Positions 37,362-47,254 of a DNA stretch of 64,000 nucleotides are shown here, piece by piece. Both the position numbers and the translations under genes were made by a program. Origin of the DNA: Candidatus Thalassolituus haligoni (GTDB lineage: Bacteria; Pseudomonadota; Gammaproteobacteria; Pseudomonadales; Oceanobacteraceae); the NCBI RefSeq assembly GCF_041222825.1, contig NZ_CP139482.1, forward strand, positions 1,581,001 through 1,645,000, in the 5' to 3' direction. Position 1 is the first letter of the stretch; each line of letters begins with the position of its first letter. The notes under the pieces are model-generated. The model was not told where the DNA came from. It made no database searches and was given only the letters and a program-made list of their open reading frames with translations.

Positions 37362-39845
37362 TTATGTCTGTGGGTGGCTATCGGCAGCATCCGGTTTGGA
37401 TATCCGGGACAGCCTCAAGGCGTTACTGACCACCAACAGGGAACTGAACGACATGCCGATGGCTGCCGCCCAGGGGGGAATGTAACCTGCGGCCGCTACT
37501 GGCAGGGCAAGCAGGTTGTAAAACAGTGCCCAGCCAATATTCTGGTATATCACTTTCCGGGTGCGGCTGGCGGTGTCCAGAGCCTGCAGCAGGCTGTCCA
37601 GGCGTCCGCTGGTCACCAGCGCATCAGCACTGGTTTTGGCCAGGTCGCTGGCATCGCTGACGGCAATCGCAATATCAGCACCAGCGAGTACCGGCACATC
37701 GTTAATGCCATCTCCGACCATCAAAACGCGTTCTCCCTGCTGTTGCCACAGGCGCACCTGTTGCAACTTTTGCTCGGGAGACAAACCGATCCATACGTCG
37801 TTGATACCCAGTTGTGCTGCCAGCAGTTGGCCAGAAGCACCGGGGTCGCCGGTGAGCAGCGCCGTTTTTATCTGGCGTTGGTGCAAGCCTCTGACCAGGC
37901 TGGTCGCGGATTTTCTGACGCTGTCGCCCAGTCGAATCCAGGCAACGGCTTGCTCATTGACGCTGAGCAACAGCCATTGTCCCTCCTGCTGATTCAGATG
38001 ACTGGTATCGGGTTTGGCCGTGGCTGGCACAGCAAAATCGGGCCGACCCAATCGAACGGGCAGGGACTGTTCTGCCGTTGGATGCCAGAAACCACAGATA
38101 CCGGCACCGGTCTGTTGCTGGACATCGCTCACTGTGGCGGGACGAATACGGCGAAAGGCGCGTGCAATCGGGTGGCTGCTGGACTTTTCCAGACCGGCAG
38201 CAACGGCGAGGATGCTTTCTCTATCCAGGTCACCTGCCAATACCACGTCTTCAATGGTGAGTTTGCCCTGGGTGAGAGTGCCGGTCTTGTCGAAGACAAC
38301 CCGATCTATGGTTGGCAGAGATTCCAGTACATGGCCCTTGCTGATCAGCAAACCGGCTTCCCGCAGGGCGCCGGTCGCAGCGGTCAGGGCAGTAGGTGTC
38401 GCCAGCGACAGGGCGCAGGGGCAGGTGACAACCAGCACAGACAAGGCAATAAAAAACGCGTGATCATTACCTTGCCACCACCAGAACAGCAACACACCCG
38501 AAGCAATCAGCAAAACGGCGGCAACAAAGTGGCTGGCAACACGGTCGGCGATCAGGGCAATCTTGGGCTTTTCCTGCTGTGCTCTGTCCATTAGGCGCAC
38601 AATGGTCGACAGTTGGGCTTCTGCACCGGTTGCGGTTACTTTCATGGTGATCGGGCTTTCGATATTGATAGTGCCGCCAATCAGATGATCCTGATGGCGT
38701 TTGGTAACCGGCAGGTATTCTCCGGTCAGTGCTGCTTCGTCGACGGAACTCTGGCCATTGACAACAATGCCATCGGCCGGAATCGCCTGTCCCGGTTTGA
38801 TCAGCAACAAATCCCCTGGCTTGACCTCTTCACTGGCGATCACCGTTTCGGTGGCTGTCGGGGTATCGTCGCTCAGCCGCAAGGCGACATTGGGCAGCAA
38901 GGTCAGCAGGTTGTTGCCGGATTTCCCCATGCGGTGGCGGGCGCGCATTTCCAGAAATCGCCCCAGCAGCAAAAAGAACGTGAACATGCAAACCGAGTCG
39001 AAGTAGACCTCCTTCCCCTGGTTGAATGTGCTCCAGATGCTGGCGCAGAAGGCCAGAATAATGGCCAGGGATACCGGTACGTCCATGGTCAGATGGCGGA
39101 CTTTCAAATCGCGGATGGCCGCTTCAAAAAACGGCAGGGCAGCGTATAGCACAACCGGCAGCGTCAGCAGCATGGACGCCAGACGCATAAAAATTTCGTA
39201 TTGCTGGGCCATACCAACGTAGAGCGGCACCGCCAGCATCATCACTTGCATCATGCCGATACCCGCGACGGCGAGACGGCGGATGCTGCGTTTACCTTCG
39301 TCATTGCGTTGCTGTTCGGCGACGGTGGCAGAAAAAGGCGAGGCGCGGTAGCCGAGGCGGTAGATTTGTTCGATCAGACTGGAAACCGGCAGTTGCTCCG
39401 CTATCCAGCGTACAACCAGGCGGTGATTGGAGAGGTTGAGAACGGCCTGATCGACACCCGGTAAGGCATTGAGGCGATGTTCTATCAACCAGGCACAGGC
39501 GGCGCAGCTGATGCCATCGATCACCAGGGTTGCCTCTGCCATACCGTTGTCCAGCCGCGCAACAAAACGCCGCTGCATCGCCTCGCTGTCGTACAAGGTC
39601 AGCGAATCCCGGGCTTGCAGTGCATCATCATCGAGCTCAGCCGGAGACAGTTCTGGCAGTGCGGTGCGGTGCTTGTAATAGTCTTTCAGACCACTGGCGA
39701 CGATGGTTTCGGCAATGGCCTTGCAACCCGGACAGCACATCGGTTGTGACTGGCCGTCGATCAGGGCTGACCAGCGTTCTGCTGTCGACTGGCTGACATT
39801 TTCACCGCAATGAAAACACTGGCTGGTATTGGAATGCCGTGTCAT
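37362..39845 (-). CDS. ccoI: CcoI, copper-exporting P1B-type ATPase
   Basis: Delivers Cu for cbb3 oxidase. 827 residues: N-terminal metal-binding FHCGENV and CCPGCKAIAE, an HMA domain (GISCAACAWLIE), eight TM helices with the CPC motif (VTCPCALSLATP), the phosphorylation motif DKTGTLT and the GDGINDVPVLAGAD hinge. ATG overlaps the ccoH stop by 4 nt. Standard full length. Confidence 0.95.
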   Translation of the reverse strand: MTRHSNTSQCFHCGENVSQSTAERWSALIDGQSQPMCCPGCKAIAETIVASGLKDYYKHRTALPELSPAELDDDALQARDSLTLYDSEAMQRRFVARLDNGMAEATLVIDGISCAACAWLIEHRLNALPGVDQAVLNLSNHRLVVRWIAEQLPVSSLIEQIYRLGYRASPFSATVAEQQRNDEGKRSIRRLAVAGIGMMQVMMLAVPLYVGMAQQYEIFMRLASMLLTLPVVLYAALPFFEAAIRDLKVRHLTMDVPVSLAIILAFCASIWSTFNQGKEVYFDSVCMFTFFLLLGRFLEMRARHRMGKSGNNLLTLLPNVALRLSDDTPTATETVIASEEVKPGDLLLIKPGQAIPADGIVVNGQSSVDEAALTGEYLPVTKRHQDHLIGGTINIESPITMKVTATGAEAQLSTIVRLMDRAQQEKPKIALIADRVASHFVAAVLLIASGVLLFWWWQGNDHAFFIALSVLVVTCPCALSLATPTALTAATGALREAGLLISKGHVLESLPTIDRVVFDKTGTLTQGKLTIEDVVLAGDLDRESILAVAAGLEKSSSHPIARAFRRIRPATVSDVQQQTGAGICGFWHPTAEQSLPVRLGRPDFAVPATAKPDTSHLNQQEGQWLLLSVNEQAVAWIRLGDSVRKSATSLVRGLHQRQIKTALLTGDPGASGQLLAAQLGINDVWIGLSPEQKLQQVRLWQQQGERVLMVGDGINDVPVLAGADIAIAVSDASDLAKTSADALVTSGRLDSLLQALDTASRTRKVIYQNIGWALFYNLLALPVAAAGYIPPWAAAIGMSFSSLLVVSNALRLSRISKPDAADSHPQT

Positions 39846-40342
39846 TGGGCGTTTAATTGCACAACCTTGCTGTCTTCCAGTCGTTCTGTCGAGCGTATTC
39901 GCCAGCCCTGATCAGGACTTTGTAACCACAAGTAGCGGCGGGCAGGTAGCTTTATTTCGGCAGCTCCGACGTAGAGACCTGGCTCTATCCGCTGCAGTAT
40001 GACGTCGAGATCCTGATCCTGCAGAGTCGGATGAATCAGTTTTAGCAACAGTGCATCCGGTTCTTTATCCAGCTGTCCTTCCAGTGTCAGGCGCGCTTCG
40101 TGGTTGGTAAACACCAGGCTGCTGCGGATGTTCAGACGCGCCGCGTGTTGGTCCATTTCGATATTTTCGGTATAGCTGACGCCATCCTTGTAATAACTGT
40201 CGCTTACCAGCGAATCCTTGGTGCTGACTGCGAGGGTAATCATGACCATACCCCAGCAAACGGTGACGGCCGGAATTCCGACAATCAGCCACATTAAGGG
40301 TTCTTTGTACCAGGGTTGGGCAGGCTGGGTATCTGATTTCAT
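39842..40342 (-). CDS. ccoH: CcoH/FixH, cbb3 oxidase assembly protein
   Basis: 166 residues with one TM helix (MWLIVGIPAVTVCWGMVMITLAV) and the periplasmic FixH domain (VSDSYYKDGVSY; HPTLQDQD). Needed for stable assembly of the oxidase. ATG 40342 after GAGAG; the longer open frame upstream is discarded. Confidence 0.92.
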   Translation of the reverse strand: MKSDTQPAQPWYKEPLMWLIVGIPAVTVCWGMVMITLAVSTKDSLVSDSYYKDGVSYTENIEMDQHAARLNIRSSLVFTNHEARLTLEGQLDKEPDALLLKLIHPTLQDQDLDVILQRIEPGLYVGAAEIKLPARRYLWLQSPDQGWRIRSTERLEDSKVVQLNAQ

Positions 40343-40414
40343 AGTGCTCTCTGGGATCTCGACTGCTGGCAGGGCCTGTTGGGGTCTATTATTGCTCCAG
40401 GGTTCCGCTGCCCG

Positions 40415-40449
40415 AAAAAATGCCGCCCAAGTGTAACCACTTGGGCGGC
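40415..40449 (-). terminator. terminator after ccoG
   Basis: GCCGCCCAAGTG and CACTTGGGCGGC (40422-40449) form a 12-bp perfect stem with a 4-nt loop; on the minus strand it is followed by ATTTTTT. It separates ccoG from ccoHIS. Confidence 0.93.
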
Positions 40450-40566
40450 GAGTCTCTAGAGTCCTCGGCAAGTCATCGTCAGCAGACTTGATGCAGAGCA
40501 GAGCGCGGGGCGCACTGAAATCTAGCCCCGCTAGCCCACATTGAGCAACAGCAGGGATGAGGCTCG

Positions 40567-41973
40567 CTAGTTTCTTGGGGCGATAAAGCGGCTCTCTTCG
40601 CGGGCAACTTCTTTGCCATCCTGCTGATCCACCACGACAAATTCGATGTCGGTTTTACTGGAGGGAAGCTTGGCAATCGCCGGGTCAATTTCAAGGTTGA
40701 CCGTAATCTCGCGCAGTTCATTAACCCTGATTTCATAGGTTTCGGGCGCATCCATATGGACGGCCGGAAGTCCTTCAACCCTGAGCTGGTAGGTTCGGGG
40801 TTGTTGCGACATATTCATCATTTTCAGGGTATAGCTGTTGGTGACAGTATCGTTGGGTGTGACCCGATAGAGACTGCCGCGATCCCGTTCGATATCCAGC
40901 TCGAAAGGAACCCGGCTGGCAATGGCATAAACAAAAGCAGACAGCATAACCAGCAGCATAAAGGCATAGCCCAGCAGTCTGGGGCGCATCAGGTGGGTTT
41001 GCTTGCCTTCCAGTTCGTTTTCTGTGGTGTAACGGATCAACCCCTTGGGTTTGTTCAGCTTATCCATAATAGAGTCGCAGGCATCGATACAGAGGGCGCA
41101 GCCGATACATTGGTATTGCAGGCCGTCCCGAATATCAATGCCGGTTGGACATACCTGGACACACAGTGAGCAGTCGACACAATCACCCAGTTGGGTCGTA
41201 TCAGTTTCCTGCTTGGCTTTTTTACTGCGTTTTCCGCGCGGCTCACCGCGATTAATGTCGTAGGAAACCGCTAACGTGTCGGCATCGTACATTACCGATT
41301 GGAAACGGGCATAAGGGCACATGTAAATACACACTTGCTCACGCATCCAGCCAGCATTGATGTAAGTAGCCAAGGTGAAAAAAGCAATCCAGAAAATCTC
41401 CCAGCCATTCAGTGCAGCCGAAAACATATCCGGGATCAACTCACGAATGGGAGAGAAGTAGCCAACAAAGGTGACCCCGGTTGCGAGTGCGACAAATAGC
41501 CACAGGGTATGTTTGAGGGCTTTTTTGCGCAGTGTGCTGGTGGATATGTTTTCCTTGTCCATCTTGATGCGTTGATTGCGGCTGCCTTCCACGCGTTCTT
41601 CGATCCACATAAACAGGAATGACCAGGCTGATTGGGGACAGGTGTAGCCACACCAGACCCGGCCTGCGAGGTTGGTAATCGTGAACAGTCCAAAGGCGGC
41701 AATAATCAGCGCGAATGACAGCAGAATAAAATCCTGAGGCCAGAAAGTGACACCAAAAATATTGAACTGGCGAGCTGGTAGATCAAAGTAGACGGCCTGG
41801 CGACCACCCCAGTTAATCCATACCGTGCCGTAGTAACCCAGCATGAGTGCCCACAATGAATAGGTTCTCAGTTTCTGAAAGAAACCGATAATTTCTCGTA
41901 CATATATTTTTTCACGCTTGGCGTACATGCTCTCGGACTTGGGTGTGACGTCTTTGACAGGGATGTTACTCAT
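40567..41973 (-). CDS. ccoG: CcoG, polyferredoxin-like Cu reductase for cbb3 assembly
   Basis: 468 residues: several TM helices, two 4Fe-4S ferredoxin motifs (CVDCSLCVQVCPTGIDI and CIGCALCIDACD), membrane Cys in RVWCGYTCPQSAW, and a C-terminal Ig-like periplasmic domain. CcoG reduces Cu(II) for delivery to the oxidase. Its 5' side faces the ccoP terminator, and its 3' end has its own terminator, so it looks like a separate transcript. Confidence 0.95.
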   Translation of the reverse strand: MSNIPVKDVTPKSESMYAKREKIYVREIIGFFQKLRTYSLWALMLGYYGTVWINWGGRQAVYFDLPARQFNIFGVTFWPQDFILLSFALIIAAFGLFTITNLAGRVWCGYTCPQSAWSFLFMWIEERVEGSRNQRIKMDKENISTSTLRKKALKHTLWLFVALATGVTFVGYFSPIRELIPDMFSAALNGWEIFWIAFFTLATYINAGWMREQVCIYMCPYARFQSVMYDADTLAVSYDINRGEPRGKRSKKAKQETDTTQLGDCVDCSLCVQVCPTGIDIRDGLQYQCIGCALCIDACDSIMDKLNKPKGLIRYTTENELEGKQTHLMRPRLLGYAFMLLVMLSAFVYAIASRVPFELDIERDRGSLYRVTPNDTVTNSYTLKMMNMSQQPRTYQLRVEGLPAVHMDAPETYEIRVNELREITVNLEIDPAIAKLPSSKTDIEFVVVDQQDGKEVAREESRFIAPRN

Positions 41974-42100
41974 GACAGCTAATCACCTTGTTTGCTTGTG
42001 TTGGCTGGCGTAGCGGGTGGGGGCCCAAAAGGCACCTTCGGATCGTCAGCGGATCTATATAATGCTGTGATTATATAGTTCGTACGCAGTTGATATATCG

Positions 42101-42127
42101 AAAAAAAGCGGCCATTGGCCGCTTTTT
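42101..42127 (-). terminator. terminator after ccoNOQP
   Basis: AAAAAGCGGCC-ATT-GGCCGCTTTTT; the T-run on the minus strand follows the ccoP stop by about 65 nt. Near-symmetrical, so possibly bidirectional. Confidence 0.9.
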
Positions 42128-42191
42128 CCCCGTTCATTGCCGCAGCTCAACATTGTGGTTATGCGAGCGGTTGGCTGAGGCAATCATGACA

Positions 42192-43112
42192 TCACTTGTT
42201 GGACAATGAGTAAACGTACGTGGCCAGCAGGTGAATCTTGGCGTCAGCATTAGCACCAAGGATTTCCTTATGGGCAGGCATTTTACCGCTGCGGCCATAA
42301 CGCAGAGTCATTTCGATCTGCTTGCTGGAGCCGCCGTACAACCAGGTTTCATCGGTCATGTTAGGGGCGCCCATCATCTGGTTACCCTTGCCGTTGGCAC
42401 CGTGACAAATGGCACAGTTTTGCAAGAACTTGGGCGCTGCTTCCTCTGCCAGAGTGGCATCGTGCTTCAGGCCAGACAAGCTGCGAACATAGTTCACCAT
42501 CTGGTTAATGCCTTCATCACCCAGAATGGCACCCCAAGCCGGCATGGCACCCTGACGACCGTTGGTAATGGTCTGGACGATCTGTGCCGGAGCACCGCCA
42601 TACAACCAGTCTTTGTCCGTCAGATTAGGGAAGCCAAGCGCACCTTTGGCACCGCTGCCGTGGCAGACCGAGCAGTTACTTTTGAACAGGCGCTGACCAG
42701 TTTGTAACGCATCATCGTTATGAATCAGCTCAGCAACCGGAGTTGAGGAGTACTGGGCATAAAGAGGTGCGATTTCCTGGTCGAACGCCTGGACTTCCGC
42801 TTTCCACTGATTGGTCTGGCTCCAGGGAACTTCCTTGCCGTCTACGGTAACGGTCAGGAATCCCTGGTAGTTGCCCAGACCAAAAGAAGCCAGATAGCCG
42901 AGGCCAAAAATAATGGTGCCCCAGAACATGAACACCCACCAGCGTGGCAGCGGGTTGTCAATTTCTTCAATGCCATCATAGCTGTGACCGGTGGTCTGGT
43001 CGGTTTCTTCTTTGCGCATACCGCGACTGGTGTACATGATCAGCACACCACAGCCAATAATGGATCCCAGTACAATGACGGAAACCCATACTTGCCAGAA
43101 AGTACTTAACAT
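42192..43112 (-). CDS. ccoP: CcoP, diheme cytochrome c subunit of cbb3 oxidase
   Basis: 306 residues: N-terminal membrane helices (FWQVWVSVIVLGSIIGCGVLIMY and FMFWGTIIFGLGYLA) and two c-heme domains with CSVCHG and CAICHG plus distal Met (GAMPAWG, GKMPAHKE). Passes electrons to CcoO/CcoN. Start 2 nt from the ccoQ stop. Confidence 0.97.
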   Translation of the reverse strand: MLSTFWQVWVSVIVLGSIIGCGVLIMYTSRGMRKEETDQTTGHSYDGIEEIDNPLPRWWVFMFWGTIIFGLGYLASFGLGNYQGFLTVTVDGKEVPWSQTNQWKAEVQAFDQEIAPLYAQYSSTPVAELIHNDDALQTGQRLFKSNCSVCHGSGAKGALGFPNLTDKDWLYGGAPAQIVQTITNGRQGAMPAWGAILGDEGINQMVNYVRSLSGLKHDATLAEEAAPKFLQNCAICHGANGKGNQMMGAPNMTDETWLYGGSSKQIEMTLRYGRSGKMPAHKEILGANADAKIHLLATYVYSLSNK

Positions 43113-43114
43113 AA

Positions 43115-43294
43115 TTACTTGCTCCGATCTTTATCGCCGTGCTTGGGGAGGCCATCATCGTCATCAAGAAATGGAATATCCCCATCGTCTTCGAAACGTT
43201 TCCTGCGACTGGAGCCATAGGCCCACCAGAAGATTGCCAGCATCGCTATCAGAGCGAAGATCGAACCCAGCCCGCGCACGTCGTTAATATCCAT
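43115..43294 (-). CDS. ccoQ: CcoQ, small subunit of cbb3 oxidase
   Basis: 59 residues between ccoO and ccoP. Reading from ATG 43294: MDINDVRGLGSIFALIAMLA, one TM helix ending FWWAYGSSRRKRF, then an acidic tail GDIPFLDDDDGLP. This is the usual CcoQ layout. Stabilises the complex. Confidence 0.93.
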   Translation of the reverse strand: MDINDVRGLGSIFALIAMLAIFWWAYGSSRRKRFEDDGDIPFLDDDDGLPKHGDKDRSK

Positions 43295-43298
43295 GGGA

Positions 43299-43907
43299 TT
43301 ACCGTTTAGTGATCACTGTGCCCAACTGTTGCAGGTACGCAACCAGAGCTTCGATTTCGGGTTTGCCATCAACGGCCGCTTTGGCACCTTCGATGTCGTC
43401 ATCTGTGTATGGCACGCCGACCATGCGCAGGGCTTTCATCTTTTTCGGTGTATCACGACCATCTACCTTGTCTTCAAACAACCAGGGGTAGGACGGCATG
43501 ATGGATTCAGGCACAACGTCACGCGGGTTATACAGGTGCGCCCGGTGCCATTCGTTGGAGTAACGGCCACCGACACGAGCCAAATCCGGACCGGTACGCT
43601 TGGAGCCCCACAGGAACGGGTGTTCGTACACGGATTCGCCCGCCACAGAGTAAGGCCCGTAACGTTCGGTCTCGGCGCGGAATGGACGTACCATCTGGGT
43701 GTGACATACATGGCAACCTTCGCGAATGTAGATATCACGGCCTTCCAGCTGCAGCGCCTTTAATGGCATCAAGCCTTCAACTGGCGTGTTGGTGTCCTTG
43801 GCGAAGAAGAGCGGCACAATTTCTACCAGCCCACCCCAGCTAAGAGCGATGACGATCAGTACCACCATTAATGGCATACTTTTTTCGATAGTGTCGTGCT
43901 TAATCAT
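43299..43907 (-). CDS. ccoO: CcoO, monoheme cytochrome c subunit of cbb3 oxidase
   Basis: 202 residues with an N-terminal anchor ([22 protein letters not shown]), the c-heme site [18 protein letters not shown] and the axial Met in [10 protein letters not shown]. Standard length; 12 nt after ccoN. Confidence 0.97.
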   Translation of the reverse strand: MIKHDTIEKSMPLMVVLIVIALSWGGLVEIVPLFFAKDTNTPVEGLMPLKALQLEGRDIYIREGCHVCHTQMVRPFRAETERYGPYSVAGESVYEHPFLWGSKRTGPDLARVGGRYSNEWHRAHLYNPRDVVPESIMPSYPWLFEDKVDGRDTPKKMKALRMVGVPYTDDDIEGAKAAVDGKPEIEALVAYLQQLGTVITKR

Positions 43908-43919
43908 CTCAATAACTCC

Positions 43920-45353
43920 TTACGCCTGAGCGGTTGCCGTGGCGGCAATGTCTTTCTTGGCCGCACGCACGGTCATGTAGACGTTGTAAGCCATGATCAG
44001 CATGCCCGTCAGGAACAGTGCGCCGCCGATAACACGACCAACATATCCGGGATGTGAGGCCGAGACGGATTCAACAAAGCTGTAGGTCAGCGTGCCGTCC
44101 GGGTTGACCGCGCGCCACATCAAGCCCTGCATGATGCCGTTAACCCACATCGCAACGATGTAGAATACGGTGCCAATGGTGGCCAGCCAGAAGTGAGCAT
44201 TAATCAACGCAATGGAGTGCATTTCGCCCGCTTTGCGGCCGAACATGATCGGAATCAGGTGGTACATGGCACCGATAGAGACCATGGCAACCCAGCCCAG
44301 TGCACCGGAGTGTACGTGGCCAATAGTCCAGTCAGTATCGTGGGAGAGGGCGTTAACGGTCTTGATGGCCATCATCGGGCCTTCAAAGGTCGACATGCCG
44401 TAGAACGACAGGGAGACCACCAGGAAGCGCAGGATCGGGTCGGTACGCAGTTTGTGCCAGGCACCAGACAGCGTCATCATACCGTTAATCATACCGCCCC
44501 AGCTGGGAGCCAGCAGAATCAGCGACATTACCATGCCGGAGGTTTGTGCCCAGTCTGGCAGAGCAGAGTAATGCAGATGGTGAGCACCAGCCCAGACGTA
44601 GATCGAAATCAGTGCCCAGAAATGCACGATGGACAGACGGTAGGAATACACCGGGCGGCCAGCTTGCTTGGGAACGAAGTAGTACATGATGCCGAGGAAG
44701 CCTGCTGTAAGGAAGAAACCGACAGCGTTATGACCCCACCACCACTGCACCATGGCGTCAATCGTGCCCGCGTAGATAGAGTAGGATTTGGTCAGGGAAA
44801 CCGGGATCGCCAGGTTGTTACCAATATACAGAATCGCGATCATGATCATGAAGGCGGCAAAGAACCAGTTGGCCACGTAGATGTGCGTTTCCTTGCGGAT
44901 AGCCAGCGTACCAAGGAAGTTCACCACATAGGCAACCCAGACAATGGCAACCAGAATATCAATTGGCCATTCCAGTTCGGCGTATTCCTTGGTGGAAGTC
45001 AAGCCCATTGGCAGGGTAATGGCTGCCAGCACAATGACCGTGTTCCAGCCCCAGAAAGTGAAACTGGCCAGTGTGTCCGAGAACAGACGGGTACGGCAGG
45101 TACGCTGCACAATGTAGTAGGAGCTTGCAAACAGGGCGCTACCGCCGAATGCAAAAATAACCGCGTTGGTGTGCAGCGGGCGCAAGCGTCCGAAAGACAG
45201 CCATGGGGTATCAAAGTTGAGTGCGGGCCATGCCAGCTGGGCAGCGATGAATACACCGGCTGTCATGCCAACTATGCCCCACACAACTGTCATGATGGCA
45301 AATTGTCTTACCACCTTGTAGTTGTATTCGGGATGGTCGATTGCTGTGCTCAT
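43920..45353 (-). CDS. ccoN: CcoN, catalytic subunit of cbb3 oxidase
   Basis: 477 residues, twelve TM helices, reduces O2 at the heme b3-CuB centre. Metal ligands lie in [45 protein letters not shown] and [17 protein letters not shown] 45353 fits the family start ([18 protein letters not shown]). First gene of ccoNOQP. Confidence 0.97.
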   Translation of the reverse strand: MSTAIDHPEYNYKVVRQFAIMTVVWGIVGMTAGVFIAAQLAWPALNFDTPWLSFGRLRPLHTNAVIFAFGGSALFASSYYIVQRTCRTRLFSDTLASFTFWGWNTVIVLAAITLPMGLTSTKEYAELEWPIDILVAIVWVAYVVNFLGTLAIRKETHIYVANWFFAAFMIMIAILYIGNNLAIPVSLTKSYSIYAGTIDAMVQWWWGHNAVGFFLTAGFLGIMYYFVPKQAGRPVYSYRLSIVHFWALISIYVWAGAHHLHYSALPDWAQTSGMVMSLILLAPSWGGMINGMMTLSGAWHKLRTDPILRFLVVSLSFYGMSTFEGPMMAIKTVNALSHDTDWTIGHVHSGALGWVAMVSIGAMYHLIPIMFGRKAGEMHSIALINAHFWLATIGTVFYIVAMWVNGIMQGLMWRAVNPDGTLTYSFVESVSASHPGYVGRVIGGALFLTGMLIMAYNVYMTVRAAKKDIAATATAQA

Positions 45354-45405
45354 GATTGGATTCCAATAACAGCGTGGGATTGAGGGTTCTAAATTTTGGC
45401 GACAC

Positions 45406-45434
45406 ATTATCGGGCGGTTATTGCCGCTTTGCAA
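45406..45434 (-). promoter_or_regulatory. sigma70-type promoter of ccoNOQP
   Basis: On the minus strand TTGCAA, 17 nt, GATAAT, about 50 nt before the ccoN ATG. No TTGAT-N4-ATCAA site lies near -41.5 or elsewhere in the 363-nt interval, so this oxidase copy may be expressed independently of Anr. Confidence 0.55.
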
Positions 45435-45517
45435 ATAAACGTCCGGCAACTGCCTGATATTTCAGGGATATAGCATTCGGGGAATGCATCCTGTTTGCCC
45501 ATTGTAATTGAGAATTA

Positions 45518-45534
45518 ATATCAATAAGTGATAT
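45518..45534. repeat. palindrome in the ccoN upstream interval
   Basis: ATATCA-ATAAG-TGATAT, 6-bp perfect arms, between ccoN and the divergent hydrolase gene. It could be an operator. It is not an Fnr box (half sites point the wrong way). The rest of the 45354-45716 interval shows nothing else. Confidence 0.35.
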
Positions 45535-45716
45535 GCCTTACTCGACTGTTATTCGGGCTGTTTTCCGTTATAAATACCGGTAATCCGGTGTTTGTAGCGG
45601 TGATGGTTATCATAAGGCTGACGTCTTTGTTGACCTTGACCTAACGCAATGAAGCCAAAAACGACATAAATCGAGCGCTTGAAAAGCGCAAATTGCGACC
45701 AAAGTGGTAACACCAA

Positions 45717-46373
45717 ATGACAGAGAAAATTTGTTTTCAGACAGAAGCCAATCACCAGAATCCTGACATTATACTGGTTCACGGTGCCGGTGCGGGTCTT
45801 GATTCGGATTTTCTGGTCGCGGCAAGAGAGGGATTCGAGGCCAGGGGCGTTACCGTAACCGGGGTGGAATTTAATTATATGGCCCAGTCGCGGGTGTCTG
45901 GAAAACGTCGCCCGCCACCGCCGGTTGATCGTTTGGTGGAGGAATTGGGTGAGGCTGTTCGTGCGATGGAGAAGCCGGTGGTGATCGTTGGCAAGTCAAT
46001 GGGTGGACGCGTTGCCTCGATGCTGGCGTTGCCGGGCCTGGCTCCGGCTAATTTGTCCGGGGTTATTGTATTGGGCTATCCCTTTCATCCACCCGGCAAG
46101 GAACACACGCTCAGAGTCGAGCATTTTGACCGTATCTCTGTGCCATTGATGATTTTACAAGGCAGCAGGGATCCGTTTGGCAAGCAGGCTGAGATCTCGG
46201 CATTATTTGGCGAGAGGCACTGGTCTGATGAGATTGAATTGCTCTGGCTGGACAGCGGTGATCACGACTTTCAACCGACAAAACGTTCTGGTAAAACCCG
46301 CGAATTGTTGCTGGATGAAGCCCTGGATGCTGCGGTGAAGTGGCTGCAGCATCGTTGGCTGAGTAGCGTCTGA
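45717..46373 (+). CDS. KANL3/Tex30-like alpha/beta hydrolase
   Basis: 218 residues: ILVHGAGAGLDSDF oxyanion loop, nucleophile elbow GKSMGGR with Ser near residue 93, Asp in QGSRDPFG and His in DSGDHDF. The catalytic triad is therefore complete. The substrate is unknown; relatives are annotated as dienelactone-hydrolase-like. ATG 45717. Confidence 0.85.
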   Translation: MTEKICFQTEANHQNPDIILVHGAGAGLDSDFLVAAREGFEARGVTVTGVEFNYMAQSRVSGKRRPPPPVDRLVEELGEAVRAMEKPVVIVGKSMGGRVASMLALPGLAPANLSGVIVLGYPFHPPGKEHTLRVEHFDRISVPLMILQGSRDPFGKQAEISALFGERHWSDEIELLWLDSGDHDFQPTKRSGKTRELLLDEALDAAVKWLQHRWLSSV

Positions 46374-46380
46374 GTCTGAA

Positions 46381-46662
46381 TCAGGCAGTCAGTATACTGA
46401 TACGTTCTTCACGCATCAGAATTGGCTGGATTGCGGCAATGACTTCGCGGCGTTCACTGGATACTGCCCAGCGTTCCCAGTCCTGCAAGCTTTGCCAATT
46501 GGTAATAATAATGCGGTGATGGTGATCTCTGGCGTCTTTATAGGAGGCCCCGGAAACGTAACCAGGCGCTTCCAGAATCGCCCGCAGGGTGTGTTTGATG
46601 GCATCTTCATAGGTCGATTCCATATCGTCTGCGATACGACGATCGATAATAACCTTGATCAT
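46381..46662 (-). CDS. ABM-domain (antibiotic biosynthesis monooxygenase-like) protein
   Basis: 93 residues with the dimeric alpha/beta-barrel fold of ABM proteins (MIKVIIDRRIADD; HTLRAILEAPGYVSGASYKD; NWQSLQDWERWAVSSERREV). Members range from heme oxygenase-like enzymes to binding proteins; no catalytic assignment is possible. It lies 80 nt downstream of the Roadblock gene on the same strand. Confidence 0.8.
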   Translation of the reverse strand: MIKVIIDRRIADDMESTYEDAIKHTLRAILEAPGYVSGASYKDARDHHHRIIITNWQSLQDWERWAVSSERREVIAAIQPILMREERISILTA

Positions 46663-46742
46663 GTGGTGCTATTCCTGAGTCGGTTGGTTGTGCAGACACT
46701 AGTGCGATGGATTATACAAATCAAGCCCGTCAGCATGTCTCT

Positions 46743-47132
46743 TTAGTCGAGCAGGCTGCGTAACGCAGTGACTGCGTTAGTGGTATCCAGCAGCACCTGG
46801 CCGAGATTGGCAGACGGTGTGGTCGAGACGGCAAGCACTGCATCCTGACCGATATGCGTCAGTAGCATAACGCCTTGGCTACCCATGACCATCACCTGAT
46901 TCAGTTCGCCGATATCTACCTCTTGGGAGGCACGCTCTGCCAGTACCAGCAAGGAAGCACTCATGGCTGCAAAAATATCGCTATCAATACCGTCTCCCAG
47001 TGCGGAGGCAATAATCAGACCGTCGGTTGTCATGGTGGCAGTGGCCAGTATTGCCCCTTCGGAGTTTGAAATCATGCTACGTAATATGGCAAAAATCCGC
47101 GTCGCTTCGGGATGTGTAGAGGTTTCATTCAT
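46743..47132 (-). CDS. Roadblock/LC7 domain protein
   Basis: 129 residues with one Roadblock/LC7 domain (NSEGAILATATMTTDGLIIASAL; FAAMSASLLVLAERASQEV; QDAVLAVSTTPSANLGQVLLD), as in MglB-type GTPase-activating partners. It starts 122 nt after the small GTPase gene. AAGGAA precedes ATG 47132. It probably binds the GTPase encoded upstream. Confidence 0.85.
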   Translation of the reverse strand: MNETSTHPEATRIFAILRSMISNSEGAILATATMTTDGLIIASALGDGIDSDIFAAMSASLLVLAERASQEVDIGELNQVMVMGSQGVMLLTHIGQDAVLAVSTTPSANLGQVLLDTTNAVTALRSLLD

Positions 47133-47254
47133 TACTTGGTTTCCTTTTGGAACAGGCGTCGTGCAATCGGGTCTGGATGCCCGGCAAGGCTGATTTGCCA
47201 CGTAGCGCCATTACTTCAACCATTATCAACCATGACTGCTGTTAACTATTGCTT

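Noticed and set aside
37314..38594. 426-codon plus-strand frame
   Set aside because: Antisense shadow of ccoI with low-complexity Gln/Gly composition.
42075..42100. TTGATATATCGA as an Anr box for ccoG
   Set aside because: Only the first half matches TTGAT-N4-ATCAA; the second half is CGAAA.
44193..45383. 396-codon open frame on the plus strand
   Set aside because: Lies entirely opposite ccoN; His/Gln/Arg-rich shadow composition and no family match.
45505..45525. TTGATATTAATTCTCAA (minus strand) as an Anr box for ccoN
   Set aside because: One perfect half-site, but the spacing to the TCAA half is too long for Fnr-type binding.
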